Positions 45,529-54,855 of a stretch of DNA of 64,000 nucleotides are shown one piece after another. How positions within the stretch are numbered: position 1 is the first letter of the stretch; each line of letters starts with the position of its first letter. Origin of the DNA: Bacteroidales bacterium (GTDB lineage: Bacteria; Bacteroidota; Bacteroidia; Bacteroidales; Lentimicrobiaceae); NCBI GenBank assembly GCA_016705005.1, contig JADIZB010000019.1:62001-126000 (forward strand). Direction: 5' to 3'. A program made the translations under genes and the position numbers. The notes beneath the pieces are model-generated. The model was not told where the DNA came from. It was given only the letters and a program-made list of their open reading frames with translations, and made no database searches.

Positions 45529-46119
45529 TTAGTACTCTTCACGGGGGAACTTCTTTTCGGCCCATTCACCACCCCAGAACATCAGTACAGCAGCAATAAT
45601 TACAAGAAGGGCAATGATTCCTTCAGAAACACCAAAGAATTCCGAGATTCTGGGAGACCCCATAAAGCCGGCTTTGTACAAATCTTCCCAAAGGGGATAT
45701 CCTTCACCAAAAATCAGCACTCCGATAAACAAGCCTATGATGAAAATCATGGCATCAATTTTTCCGATGGCTGCACCACAAAAACTTGTTCCCGGACAAT
45801 ACCCCCCCATGATAAATCCAGCCCCCATTACTACACCTCCAATGATTGCAGACCAGAGAAAAGTTTCATTCACATATACAAGGCTGAGGTCTATCCACCC
45901 GAACAGACTCATGAAAAGCAGCCCTGACATTGCAGTCACAGCACCGGTGAAAAACACTTTGAGTACTACGGTATCATAACCATAGAAAACGCCGGCAAGT
46001 TTACGGCTTGAAGAAAAACCACCCTGCTCCAGTACAAAACCAAATGCGATTCCGACAAAGAAGGCCAGTAACAGATTGGTGTTTTCAGAAATTATTTCGT
46101 TAACAACTAATGGTCCCAT
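45529..46119 (-). CDS. YeeE/YedE family sulfur-compound transporter, half 1
   Basis: A 196-residue membrane protein with about five or six helices. The conserved Cys motif GGYCPGTSFCGAAIG (about residues 104-118) identifies the family, whose full-length member TsuA imports thiosulfate. This copy is half the length of TsuA. The other half is the next gene upstream. Both are needed to rebuild the pseudo-symmetric channel. Confidence 0.9.
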   Translation of the reverse strand: MGPLVVNEIISENTNLLLAFFVGIAFGFVLEQGGFSSSRKLAGVFYGYDTVVLKVFFTGAVTAMSGLLFMSLFGWIDLSLVYVNETFLWSAIIGGVVMGAGFIMGGYCPGTSFCGAAIGKIDAMIFIIGLFIGVLIFGEGYPLWEDLYKAGFMGSPRISEFFGVSEGIIALLVIIAAVLMFWGGEWAEKKFPREEY

Positions 46120-46154
46120 ATGATCATCCTTTTAAGGTTGTTTATTTCTATAAA

Positions 46155-46679
46155 TTAAATCCAGAGTTTTCTGAAAAAATAAGCCAGGGCAAAAGCTGTT
46201 CCGAAGATGGCCATCATAGAGATAAATCCACCCAGAGAAAGAACTGCCATCCCACTGAGGGCCGATCCACTGGTACATCCGCGTCCAAACTGCGAACCTA
46301 TTCCGAACAGGATACCTCCACCAAGCGCAAACATCAGGCGGGTTCGGGAAGTGATTTTCGGGTTGTGCTCAACTTTCCAGGTTAGTCTTCTTGAAATAAC
46401 ACCTGACAGAAAGCCTCCGACGAGTACTCCAAGCATCTGGTAAACCAGCCAGTTATTCAATGGATTCCCAGAATGGCCTTTGGTAAATTCTTTAAAAAAA
46501 GGTGCCGTTTCTGCATGTGATGGTGCAATAGTCTCCACACCGGCTACAATTGCACTTTTAATGGCACCGCTGGCACCCACACTGCGCCCTGAAATGAAGT
46601 TGGCAGCAATTACCACCAGACCAAGTAAAACCCCGGCCAGGTATGGGTTCATGTACTTTGATTTCCTGATATCCGACAT
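46155..46679 (-). CDS. YeeE/YedE family sulfur-compound transporter, half 2
   Basis: A 174-residue membrane protein with the family Cys motif in GRGCTSGSALSGMA (about residues 130-143). It is 36 bases upstream of the other half and in the same operon as rhodanese and Psr genes. The substrate is most likely thiosulfate or polysulfide, by family and context. Confidence 0.9.
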   Translation of the reverse strand: MSDIRKSKYMNPYLAGVLLGLVVIAANFISGRSVGASGAIKSAIVAGVETIAPSHAETAPFFKEFTKGHSGNPLNNWLVYQMLGVLVGGFLSGVISRRLTWKVEHNPKITSRTRLMFALGGGILFGIGSQFGRGCTSGSALSGMAVLSLGGFISMMAIFGTAFALAYFFRKLWI

Positions 46680-46713
46680 ATAATAAAAAGTTTAAGTGTT
46701 GTCAAATTAACTG

Positions 46714-47655
46714 CTAATACAGCCATCGGCTTGCCTGACCGGCATAGGCTATGATGAACCTGAACATCAGGCCACCAAAAATGACCAATGCAGGCGCGAT
46801 ATAAGCTGGCATTTTAAATCCCTTAAGTTCGAGCAACTCCAGCAGGGCCGGAATCCCAAGTCCCAGGGTAACTACAAACAGCCAGAAAGGCGTTGTATAC
46901 GGGCCGCCGAGAAATAATGACGCAGCATCGATGTGAACCTGTGTACTGGCCAGGAAACCCATAAACATATGTACAATGAGGAAAAGCTCGATTCCTATAA
47001 GCATCAGGTCAATACGGGCGAAATTATGGCGCTCATGAGCATTTTTACTCATCAGGATAATGGCCGCAGCTCCGGTGGACAAACCTGATGTGAGAAACAA
47101 AGGACCAAGGATGGAAGTATTCCACAATGGCCTGGCATTAAATGCTGAAAACAGAATACCTGTATAAACGCCAAGAATCAGTGCTGAAATGAGCATAACC
47201 CATGAAATTATCAACAGATTATTCCTGAAAAAGGCATCCACATCATAAATCCATTTGTATTTCCAGTCCCAGGCAGGGAACAACTCCTTAATATTCAGGG
47301 CACACCATATTATTGAAAGTGGTGTTACGACCATCAGTGTCCAGGCACCCCACGACATCGGCGATTGAAGTCGGATGGTCGTATAAAGTTGCCAGAAATA
47401 TAACTTATGGTTCAGGTCGAGGAGCAGGGCCAGCAAACCCACAGTAAGCAGCACCGGGGTAAGAAATGGTGCAAGTTTAACTGCTGTGGGATACTCTTTT
47501 TCCTTCCCCAGAATGGTATATAATGCGGCAAAAAACAGGATTCCCGCAGCCAGACCGCCAAGGAAAAGGTACAGGGGGATATGCCAGTGCCAGATGTGCA
47601 ACTGCGGATCTATCAGGTAATTCATACGTCCGCTGACAATAATTTCTTCTCTCAT
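46714..47655 (-). CDS. NrfD/PsrC-type membrane anchor and quinone-interacting subunit
   Basis: A 313-residue integral membrane protein with eight or nine helices, of the NrfD/PsrC family, which exchanges electrons between the quinone pool and the FeS subunit. The helices around LHIWHWHIPLYLFLGGLAAG and the following segments match the family. It lies 14 bases from the FeS subunit gene in the usual order A-B-C of polysulfide or thiosulfate reductases. Confidence 0.9.
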   Translation of the reverse strand: MREEIIVSGRMNYLIDPQLHIWHWHIPLYLFLGGLAAGILFFAALYTILGKEKEYPTAVKLAPFLTPVLLTVGLLALLLDLNHKLYFWQLYTTIRLQSPMSWGAWTLMVVTPLSIIWCALNIKELFPAWDWKYKWIYDVDAFFRNNLLIISWVMLISALILGVYTGILFSAFNARPLWNTSILGPLFLTSGLSTGAAAIILMSKNAHERHNFARIDLMLIGIELFLIVHMFMGFLASTQVHIDAASLFLGGPYTTPFWLFVVTLGLGIPALLELLELKGFKMPAYIAPALVIFGGLMFRFIIAYAGQASRWLY

Positions 47656-47668
47656 CTCCGGATATAGC

Positions 47669-48205
47669 TTAAATCAGAAAATACAATTGAGGATTTGTTC
47701 CGGCTTCCGGAATCAGTGTTTTAAACTTCCGGGTCTTCAACACTTTGGAAACCGGGCTGTTGGGATCATCTAGGTCACCAAAGTACATGCACTTGGTCGG
47801 ACAAACAGAAACACAGGCCGGATCAAGACCCTTCTCCACCCTGTTGTGGAGGCAGAAGGTACATTTATCTACATGCCCGTCGGGGTGCGGGTACCGCGCA
47901 TCATAAGGACATGATGCAATACAGGCTCCGCAACCAATGCATTTGTGGGGCGTAACGAGCACAACTCCGCCTTCAGCATAATGGCTCGCTCCTGTGGGGC
48001 AGCACCTTACACAGGGTGAATTCTCGCAGTGGTTGCATCGTTCTGACCTAATCTCCACTTCCAGTTGGGGATAGGTCCCATCGGTTACCTCAACCACCCA
48101 GTCTCTGCAAAACCCTATGGGTACATTGTTTTCGGTCTGACAGGCAACCACACAGTCGCTGCAGCCGACACACTTTTTGGTATCAACGGCCATCGCGTAT
48201 CTCAT
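47669..48205 (-). CDS. Four-cluster 4Fe-4S ferredoxin subunit (PsrB-like)
   Basis: A 178-residue electron-transfer subunit with four cubane motifs: CVGCSDCVVAC (residues about 13-23), CNHCENSPCVRCC, CIGCGACIASC and CTFCLHNRVEKGLDPACVSVC. It links the molybdopterin subunit to the NrfD-like anchor. Its start overlaps the end of the catalytic gene by four bases, so translation is coupled. Confidence 0.94.
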   Translation of the reverse strand: MRYAMAVDTKKCVGCSDCVVACQTENNVPIGFCRDWVVEVTDGTYPQLEVEIRSERCNHCENSPCVRCCPTGASHYAEGGVVLVTPHKCIGCGACIASCPYDARYPHPDGHVDKCTFCLHNRVEKGLDPACVSVCPTKCMYFGDLDDPNSPVSKVLKTRKFKTLIPEAGTNPQLYFLI

Positions 48206-50451
48206 GCTTCAGCCTCCTTTCCTTCTTTTTCAAAATCAGTGATAAACGTAACGAAGTTGCCCCGCATACCGGTGCCACCCATAACCGGATCGATATGTAC
48301 CCGGGTAATCATTTCCGTATCGTTGATTCCCCGGCCGTGAGCCCGGCTGAGTTTCTTGTTGTTGTGACCAAAGCCATGAACCATATATACAGAATCCCAA
48401 CGGATTCGCTCCGTAACCCTCACTTTGATGGCAAAGGTTGATATCTTCTCATCCTGGTTTTTCAGTTTAATGTACTGACCCGTTTCAAGCCCCCACAATC
48501 TGGCAACCTTTGGATTCACCCAGAGAACATTTTCGTCCATCAGGTCGGTCAGGTTCGGGTTGTTGGCGGTGCGGCTGAAAGTGTGCATAGGAGCTCTTCC
48601 ATAATTCAGCCTGTAATATCCCTCAGGCGGTTCCTCATGGGCAGTATAAACCGGCAATGGTTCAAATCCGGCTGATTCCATATCCGATGAATACAGCTCA
48701 ATTTTCCCGGATGTTGTATTGAATACCACCTCCTCCCCGGGGGAAAAATAGAGGTCATCGGCTTCACGCGGAAAGTTCTTCACCCCAATGCGTTTCATCT
48801 CCTCCAGTGATGAGCCCATTTCTTTCAGTTGCCAGTCGAGCATTTCTTCAATGTTCTTCCAGGGAAACCAGGCTGATAAACCCAGTTTTCGGGCCAGTTC
48901 CTGCGCAATCCATGAGGCTGGTTTAGTATTGTACTTTGGTTCTGCTGCCGGCATCCGCAATGCGAGGTTTGGCTGACGGTGATTTGAATTGCGCAGCATA
49001 TCATACCGTTCAAGGTAGGTACATTCCGGCAACACCACATCGGCATAACCGGTAATTTCTACCGGCATGGTGTCGACTACCACCAGCAGTTCGAGTGCAT
49101 CAATGGCTTTCAGTGTATTCGCCTGATTCGGAAATGCTGCCAACAGGTTGGTCCCGTTCACAATCCAGGCTTTGTAATTACACGACCTGTCAACAGTTGG
49201 TATGGTTGCATCACATAACCCATTAGCAACCACCTCATTGGCCAGAGTGTATTTGCCTTCGTATGCCTGTGTGGGATTCCGTTTCGGTTCGGGAAATGGA
49301 GGTACCGGATAGTTAGGTAAATGAAGTTTCTCTGGTTTGTAATAGCCTCCCCGACGTCCCCAGGAACCCAGCAACGCTGTTAAAATTGCTACTGCCCTCA
49401 GTCGCTGGGTATCGTCACCATACCAGGTAACGTGGCGACCGGGATTTACAATCACTGAAGGTGCAGCATTGTGCATCTCCCTGGCTGTTTCACGAATCAC
49501 ATTAGGGTCGATTGTGGTGATTCCGTATGCCCATTCAGGAGTAAACGTTTTTACATGCTCCTTCAGCTGCTCAAAACCAACGGTGTAACGCTCAACATAA
49601 TCCTTATCGTACCATTCATTCTCAATGATAACATGTATCCATGAGAGTAATAACGCCAGATCAGTAGCCGGTTTTATGGGAAGCCAGTATTTCGATTTTC
49701 CGGCTGCAGTCGAGAACCTTGGATCAACCGTAATGATGGTTGCTCCTTTATCAATGGCATCCGACATTTCCTGGACCTGACCATTGTGCATATTTTCGCC
49801 AAGATGGGAACCAATGAGTACCATACACCGGGTGTCACGTATATCAATACGCTCAGGTGAATATATAATGTCACCGAAGGTTGTGAGAAAACCAACTTCA
49901 CGGGGACCACGGCACTGTGCAAACGAAGGGGCTGCGATAGAGGCCGAACCAAATGCTTTCATCATTTGCCCGAAATGAGCCCCCCCGGAACCATGGGTGA
50001 ACAGGGCAACACACTCGGGACCATGCTTCTGGGCAATGGCCCGCATCTTTCCGGCAATATAATCCAGGGCTTCGTCCCAGCTGGCTTCCCTGAACGACTC
50101 TTTATCCCCCTCGCGGGTTCTGATCAGGGGCGTTTTAAGGCGGTCTTCATCATTGTATTGCCCAACACCACCGGTCCCTCTGGGACAGAAACGACCGTTA
50201 CAGTGCTGGTCATCATCATTACCAACGATTTTCTGGATTTTGCCATCTTCATCTTTATAAACCCAGCCGGCACATTGCCAGAAGCAAATCTCGCAATATG
50301 TGGGCGTTCTGAGTGGTTCTCCTGTTCCAGCTCCGCTTATCTTGTCCAGAATCGAAGATCCCTTGGCCAGATTGAATGAAGACCCTGCCAGGGCAAGGCT
50401 CCCGGCACCCAGTGCGCCTATTTTTATGAACTGCCTTCGTGATGTTACCAT
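48202..50451 (-). CDS. Molybdopterin-dependent oxidoreductase catalytic subunit (PsrA/PhsA-like)
   Basis: A 749-residue periplasmic enzyme of the DMSO reductase family. It starts at the ATG at 50451 with a Tat signal (SRRQFIKIG); the frame also allows a TTG six codons upstream. The N-terminal 4Fe-4S site is CEICFWQCAGW...CNGRFCPRG. The putative Mo ligand is the Cys in SFAQCRGPREVG near residue 178. The C-terminal molydopterin-dinucleotide domain is complete. Gene order with PsrB- and PsrC-like subunits, rhodanese and YeeE genes argues for polysulfide, thiosulfate or tetrathionate as substrate; which one cannot be read from sequence. Confidence 0.93.
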   Translation of the reverse strand: MVTSRRQFIKIGALGAGSLALAGSSFNLAKGSSILDKISGAGTGEPLRTPTYCEICFWQCAGWVYKDEDGKIQKIVGNDDDQHCNGRFCPRGTGGVGQYNDEDRLKTPLIRTREGDKESFREASWDEALDYIAGKMRAIAQKHGPECVALFTHGSGGAHFGQMMKAFGSASIAAPSFAQCRGPREVGFLTTFGDIIYSPERIDIRDTRCMVLIGSHLGENMHNGQVQEMSDAIDKGATIITVDPRFSTAAGKSKYWLPIKPATDLALLLSWIHVIIENEWYDKDYVERYTVGFEQLKEHVKTFTPEWAYGITTIDPNVIRETAREMHNAAPSVIVNPGRHVTWYGDDTQRLRAVAILTALLGSWGRRGGYYKPEKLHLPNYPVPPFPEPKRNPTQAYEGKYTLANEVVANGLCDATIPTVDRSCNYKAWIVNGTNLLAAFPNQANTLKAIDALELLVVVDTMPVEITGYADVVLPECTYLERYDMLRNSNHRQPNLALRMPAAEPKYNTKPASWIAQELARKLGLSAWFPWKNIEEMLDWQLKEMGSSLEEMKRIGVKNFPREADDLYFSPGEEVVFNTTSGKIELYSSDMESAGFEPLPVYTAHEEPPEGYYRLNYGRAPMHTFSRTANNPNLTDLMDENVLWVNPKVARLWGLETGQYIKLKNQDEKISTFAIKVRVTERIRWDSVYMVHGFGHNNKKLSRAHGRGINDTEMITRVHIDPVMGGTGMRGNFVTFITDFEKEGKEAEA

Positions 50452-50520
50452 ACAAAAACTGTTTTCCAATGAATTATATATTTGTCACAATCAACTATAT
50501 ACATTGTTGCAGACATGGCG

Positions 50521-50528
50521 CAAAATTA
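50521..50528 (-). promoter_or_regulatory. Promoter -7 element of the psr-like operon
   Basis: On the minus strand this reads TAATTTTG, a TAnnTTTG match 69 bases before the ATG. No TTGTTAA-N4-TTAACAA site is seen here, unlike at the cytochrome gene. Confidence 0.4.
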
Positions 50529-51095
50529 AGTAGTTTTATTTTCTATGTATCTATTTCATTCATATTTATTAATATATTTAATGATTTGATTTTCAATTAT
50601 ATATAAAGTTTTTTATGTGTAAAACCGTCTAAATAAGGGGCTATTAATATAATATTCAATGACTTATCCGGTTATTTAGAATCTGTATAAATTTACATCA
50701 GCGTCCGGATAAATGCCAGAGATCCTTTACTATTTCCGGAATCACAAGGCTGTCAGGAGAATGAAAATTTACGAAGAAATTCTATGCGTTTCTCAATCGG
50801 CGGATGCGTAGCATGACCATATTGTTGTATATACTGATCAGTCAGAAGACAATCACGGCAACCAGAACAAGAAAAATTTCAGTGGCATAGGGTTGGATAT
50901 TTGATGATCTAACAAACCTACATGAAATTATAGTACTTCACAAACACAAATTCATGTTTTTTCAAGGTAGTGTTACTCTTCAGGCCTATATCCGACGGCA
51001 ATACAGTCTCCATTGAGAAAAATGCCCTGGTGCAGATAACCGTCAGCATAACCTGAACCACGGTATAAAAAACTATTTTCGTAAGAACTACAGAA
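50529..51095. other. Long intergenic region with one gene remnant
   Basis: About 570 bases, AT-rich on the left. The only coding trace is the peptidase remnant at 50753-50884. No RNA gene was recognised. Confidence 0.35.
50753..50884 (-). pseudogene. 3' fragment resembling an M48 peptidase C-terminus
   Basis: The minus strand reads YGHATHPPIEKRIEFLRKF before a stop. ATHPPIEKRIE is the characteristic ending of HtpX/M48 metallopeptidases. Upstream the frame has a stop after about 42 codons, and no HExxH region remains. It is a short decayed remnant. Confidence 0.4.
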
Positions 51096-51128
51096 TTTGT
51101 AAATCATTTTAAAAAATGTCTACTTTTG
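51096..51128 (+). promoter_or_regulatory. Promoter of the PKD-like surface protein gene
   Basis: TTTG (51096-51099), 21 bases, TACTTTTG (51121-51128): a good Bacteroidota -33/-7 pair, 43 bases before the coding start. Confidence 0.65.
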
Positions 51129-51171
51129 TTAGTAAGAGGTATAGTGTAAATACATTTATCTGCAAATAATT

Positions 51172-54100
51172 TTGAAAAAAACAATTATACTCACAGCGCT
51201 GATCACCTGCGTTTTGCTGGTCAATGCGCAGAAACAGGCCAACTACTGGTACTTCGGCTCGAATGCAGGGCTTAGTTTCGCCATGGGCCCCCCGGCACCT
51301 TTAACCAATGGCGCCCTGAATACCGGAGAAGGTTGTTCATCTATTTCTACTGCCGCCGGAACACTTGAGTTTTACACAGATGGCCGGTATGTGTATAACC
51401 GCAATCATGGCCAGATGCCGAATGGCAGCGACCTGCTGGGCCATTCTTCCAGCACCCAGTCTGCCATTATAGTTCCTAAACCGGGAACCACCACACAGTA
51501 TTATATTTTTACTGTCGATGCCGCCGACAATGGGCTGGCCAATGGTCTTTGCTATACTTTGGTTGATATGACGTTAAACGATGGCCTGGGAGATGTGGTA
51601 ACTACAGAGAAAAATATTTCTCTTGTCCCGCTTGCCTGTGAAAAAGTTACAGCCGTCGGGCACAGCGATGGCCAGACATTCTGGGTCATCACAAAAAAGT
51701 GGGGCAATGCAGACTTTTATGCTTACCGCATCACCTACGATGGCGTTAACACCACACCGGTAATCAGCACCACCGGACCACTGTTGATAGGCAATATCGG
51801 ACAGGCTTCAAAAGGGTACCTCAAGGTTTCACCCGATGGTACTTTAATTGCTTCTGCAAATAATACTGCCTTTAATGTCGGTATTTATAACTTTGATAAT
51901 TCAACCGGAGTAATTACCCATCTGGTAACAGATGAGAATTACACCAACCCCGGAGGCTTTGACCCGGGCGGGCCTTATGGTGTTGAATTCTCGCCCAACA
52001 GCAAGAGACTATATATCGGGGAATGGAAAGCCAACCGGAGAATTTTCCAGTATGACCTGTCTTCCGGAGACCCGACAACCATTGTAAATTCAAGGATCGT
52101 AGCAGCTTCCGTCGGACAGAGTTCCGATCCAATAGGAGCACTGCAGCTTGGCCCGGATAACCGGTTATACATTGCCAGGTATGAGAGCCCTTATCTCTCC
52201 AGAATCAACACCCCAAATACGCTTGGTGTCGATTGTGGGTTTGTGGAAAACGCCCTCGATCTTGCCAACCGCCAATGCAGGTATGGACTTCCACCATTTA
52301 TTCAGTCTTTCTTTTTTCTTTCAGCCGATTTCTATTGGGATGAACCTGCCTGTGATGGCAACCTGATTCAGTTTCAAACCAGTGCTTCGGATGTCCCGGA
52401 TTCGGTAAAATGGACATTCCCTGATGGATCACACTCTGAATTGATGGATCCGACTTATCTGTTTCCCGGGCCGGGATTATACGGGGTCGGACTACTGGTA
52501 TATATTTACGGTCAATCTAAATCGGTAAGCCATTTTATCAGGATTCATCCGAAAACTGAAATGGCACTGGGCAATGATACCGCCATATGCAGGAATGAAG
52601 CATTTTTCATTGATCCGGGAACTTATCATTCATATCTCTGGCAGAACGGATCCACGTCTCAGACAATCCTTGCCGACACTTCCGGTTGGTACTGGTGCGA
52701 GGTGGGCAACGAATGGGGTTGTACTGCCATTGATTCCATGTACGTTACCGTCAATCCAAATCCGGAAATTACAGCAGGGCCGGATTTAACCGTTCCCGAA
52801 GGAACGACAGCCTTCATTATGGGCACGGTTACAGGCAACCCCACCGACTATACTTATCACTGGGAACCAGCCTCTCTCCTGGTAAATCCCAATGTATTGC
52901 AGGCCATTACAATTCCTATGACAACCACAACTTTCTTTACTCTTACAACAACGAATATAAATACCGGTTGTACCAGTGAGGACCAAATGTTGCTTACGGT
53001 TACCGGAGGTGTGCTCTCCTGCTTTATTTCGGCCAGTCCCGGCGAACTCTGCCTGGGCGGACAAACCCACCTTCAGGCCCAGGCTTACGGAGGTACCGGG
53101 AATTATACTTATTCATGGACTTCTGATCCTCCTGGTTTTGCATCCACCCTGCGCGATCCGGTAGTTGCTCCGGGTCAGACAACAACTTATTATCTATCGG
53201 TAAATGATGGGGAAACCATTGTAAACAGGGATGTCAGTATAACCGTTCATCCCTTGCCCCTGCCGGATGCCGGCCAGGATCAGATGATCACCTATGGAAC
53301 CCCAACCACCCTACAGGGCAACGTTACACAGGGTACAGGACCATATACGTACCAATGGGAACCTTCCGATAAACTGGTTTCAGCAAATGTGCAGTACCCG
53401 CTGACACTGAATCTTTATGAATCTACCGTTTTCAGCCTGTATGTCACCGATCAGGGAACAGGCTGTGTTTGCGGGCAACCCGATTTTGTTACGGTATCAA
53501 TGGCAGGTGATGCCCTGAGTGCCCATCCCGCCGCACAGCCCGACACAGTATGCTTCGGCAGTTCATCACACTTATTCACTCTGGCCGGAGGAGGTACCAA
53601 TAATTATACCTATCAGTGGACATCCGACCCTCCGGGTTTTACTTCAAACCTGGCCAATCCCGAGGTATCCCCGTCTCAAACAACGGTTTATACTGTGTCG
53701 GTTAGCGATGGGTTTAATTCCACCACCGCCGGTGTGACCATTACCGTTAACCCTATACCCCAGATCAGCTTACTGCCTGTTGGCGATCCAAGGGTGCAGA
53801 TCATCAGCCCGACTGAAATCGGGATTTGCGTGTTTGATACCATCACCCTCGATGCAGGGAATACCGGATACTCTTTCTTCTGGAGCAATGGTTCCCTCGA
53901 CCAGACCATCAGTATCCAGACTTCCGGTCTGAGTTTCGACTTCCAGGAATTTGAAGTCGCCGTAACCGATCCGGCAACAGGATGTACCAGCACTTCTGAA
54001 ATAGCAGCCTACTTCACCTTCCTGAACTGCAGTTATGGTATTGATGACAAGGATTTCAGCAATGGACTGCAGGTTTATCCGAATCCTTCTGGTGACGGAT

Positions 54101-54318
54101 TGTTCAATTTTTCGATCGAAGGATTAAAAGGTGAAACAGCGCTCGAAGTTTACACTTCACAGGGTATGCTTAACCATAAAGAGATCATTTCCCTGTTACC
54201 GGGCAGGACTTTTTCATCGGTCCTTGACCTGAGCGGCAACAGTTCCGGAGTCTATTACCTGAAGCTCTCCAACCAGGAAGCGGTGATTGTGAAGAAGATG
54301 ATTATTCAATTGCAATAA
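51172..54318 (+). CDS. Large secreted surface protein with propeller, Ig/PKD-like repeats and T9SS sorting domain
   Basis: A 1048-residue protein that begins with a TTG codon and an immediate signal peptide (MKKTIILTALITCVLLVNAQ). Residues about 20-390 form a beta-propeller-like N-terminal part. PKD/Ig-like beta-sandwich modules follow (from about 400), including two near-identical modules that share YTYxWTSDPPGF and a following TTxYxxSVxDG. The last 85 residues form a T9SS type A sorting domain (VYPNPSGDG). It is probably a cell-surface adhesin or matrix protein. Confidence 0.85.
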   Translation: MKKTIILTALITCVLLVNAQKQANYWYFGSNAGLSFAMGPPAPLTNGALNTGEGCSSISTAAGTLEFYTDGRYVYNRNHGQMPNGSDLLGHSSSTQSAIIVPKPGTTTQYYIFTVDAADNGLANGLCYTLVDMTLNDGLGDVVTTEKNISLVPLACEKVTAVGHSDGQTFWVITKKWGNADFYAYRITYDGVNTTPVISTTGPLLIGNIGQASKGYLKVSPDGTLIASANNTAFNVGIYNFDNSTGVITHLVTDENYTNPGGFDPGGPYGVEFSPNSKRLYIGEWKANRRIFQYDLSSGDPTTIVNSRIVAASVGQSSDPIGALQLGPDNRLYIARYESPYLSRINTPNTLGVDCGFVENALDLANRQCRYGLPPFIQSFFFLSADFYWDEPACDGNLIQFQTSASDVPDSVKWTFPDGSHSELMDPTYLFPGPGLYGVGLLVYIYGQSKSVSHFIRIHPKTEMALGNDTAICRNEAFFIDPGTYHSYLWQNGSTSQTILADTSGWYWCEVGNEWGCTAIDSMYVTVNPNPEITAGPDLTVPEGTTAFIMGTVTGNPTDYTYHWEPASLLVNPNVLQAITIPMTTTTFFTLTTTNINTGCTSEDQMLLTVTGGVLSCFISASPGELCLGGQTHLQAQAYGGTGNYTYSWTSDPPGFASTLRDPVVAPGQTTTYYLSVNDGETIVNRDVSITVHPLPLPDAGQDQMITYGTPTTLQGNVTQGTGPYTYQWEPSDKLVSANVQYPLTLNLYESTVFSLYVTDQGTGCVCGQPDFVTVSMAGDALSAHPAAQPDTVCFGSSSHLFTLAGGGTNNYTYQWTSDPPGFTSNLANPEVSPSQTTVYTVSVSDGFNSTTAGVTITVNPIPQISLLPVGDPRVQIISPTEIGICVFDTITLDAGNTGYSFFWSNGSLDQTISIQTSGLSFDFQEFEVAVTDPATGCTSTSEIAAYFTFLNCSYGIDDKDFSNGLQVYPNPSGDGLFNFSIEGLKGETALEVYTSQGMLNHKEIISLLPGRTFSSVLDLSGNSSGVYYLKLSNQEAVIVKKMIIQLQ

Positions 54319-54855
54319 CCAGAGTTCCAGTAAGGAAAATGATTGCGGTTGTTGTTTAAATCTGCCGGGAATAAATGAGTCGATCCAATTAGGGAGAGAT
54401 TTGACGATGCTTAGCATACTATTTCTTCATTTTCAAATTCTTAGGTAATGTTCATATAACTCATTATAGATAGAATAGGTTAGTTTAAATTTCCCCAATC
54501 ATTACAATTATTTTCTGTAAACTGATTCATACTGCATAAATCAGGTATTTGTTTTCCCTCCTGTCACATTTCCTACCACTCAGGTACTATCCTTCATAAA
54601 TATAATATCATTTCTCCTTGCTGACTTTTATATAAAGAAGTTTGCAGGAAAGATTCGATAAAAAATACCTTTTGTTTCATATGAGACTATTTTCAAAAAA
54701 TCCTAGCAAAAAATAAATAAAAATGAAAGTAGACAGAAAAAAACATCCGTAAATTCGTCAAAGAATAAACCAATGGAATTTGTACACCACATTGGACGGT
54801 CCATTCACAAATAGTTAATATAATTTCATATAAACACTTATAAATATAATAAACA
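54319..54855. other. Intergenic region upstream of caspase operon
   Basis: About 540 bases without a gene. The shared sigma-type element (54563-54590) is here, so a 5' leader of some 260 bases would precede the first gene. No riboswitch was recognised in it. Confidence 0.4.
54563..54590 (+). promoter_or_regulatory. Shared 28-bp promoter-like element, copy A
   Basis: GTCACATT (54563-54570), 12 bases, GGTACTAT (54583-54590). Equal blocks and spacing recur at 57811-57838 and, with one mismatch, at 60408-60435. Two fixed blocks separated by a variable spacer are what an alternative-sigma -35/-10 pair looks like. Confidence 0.6.
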
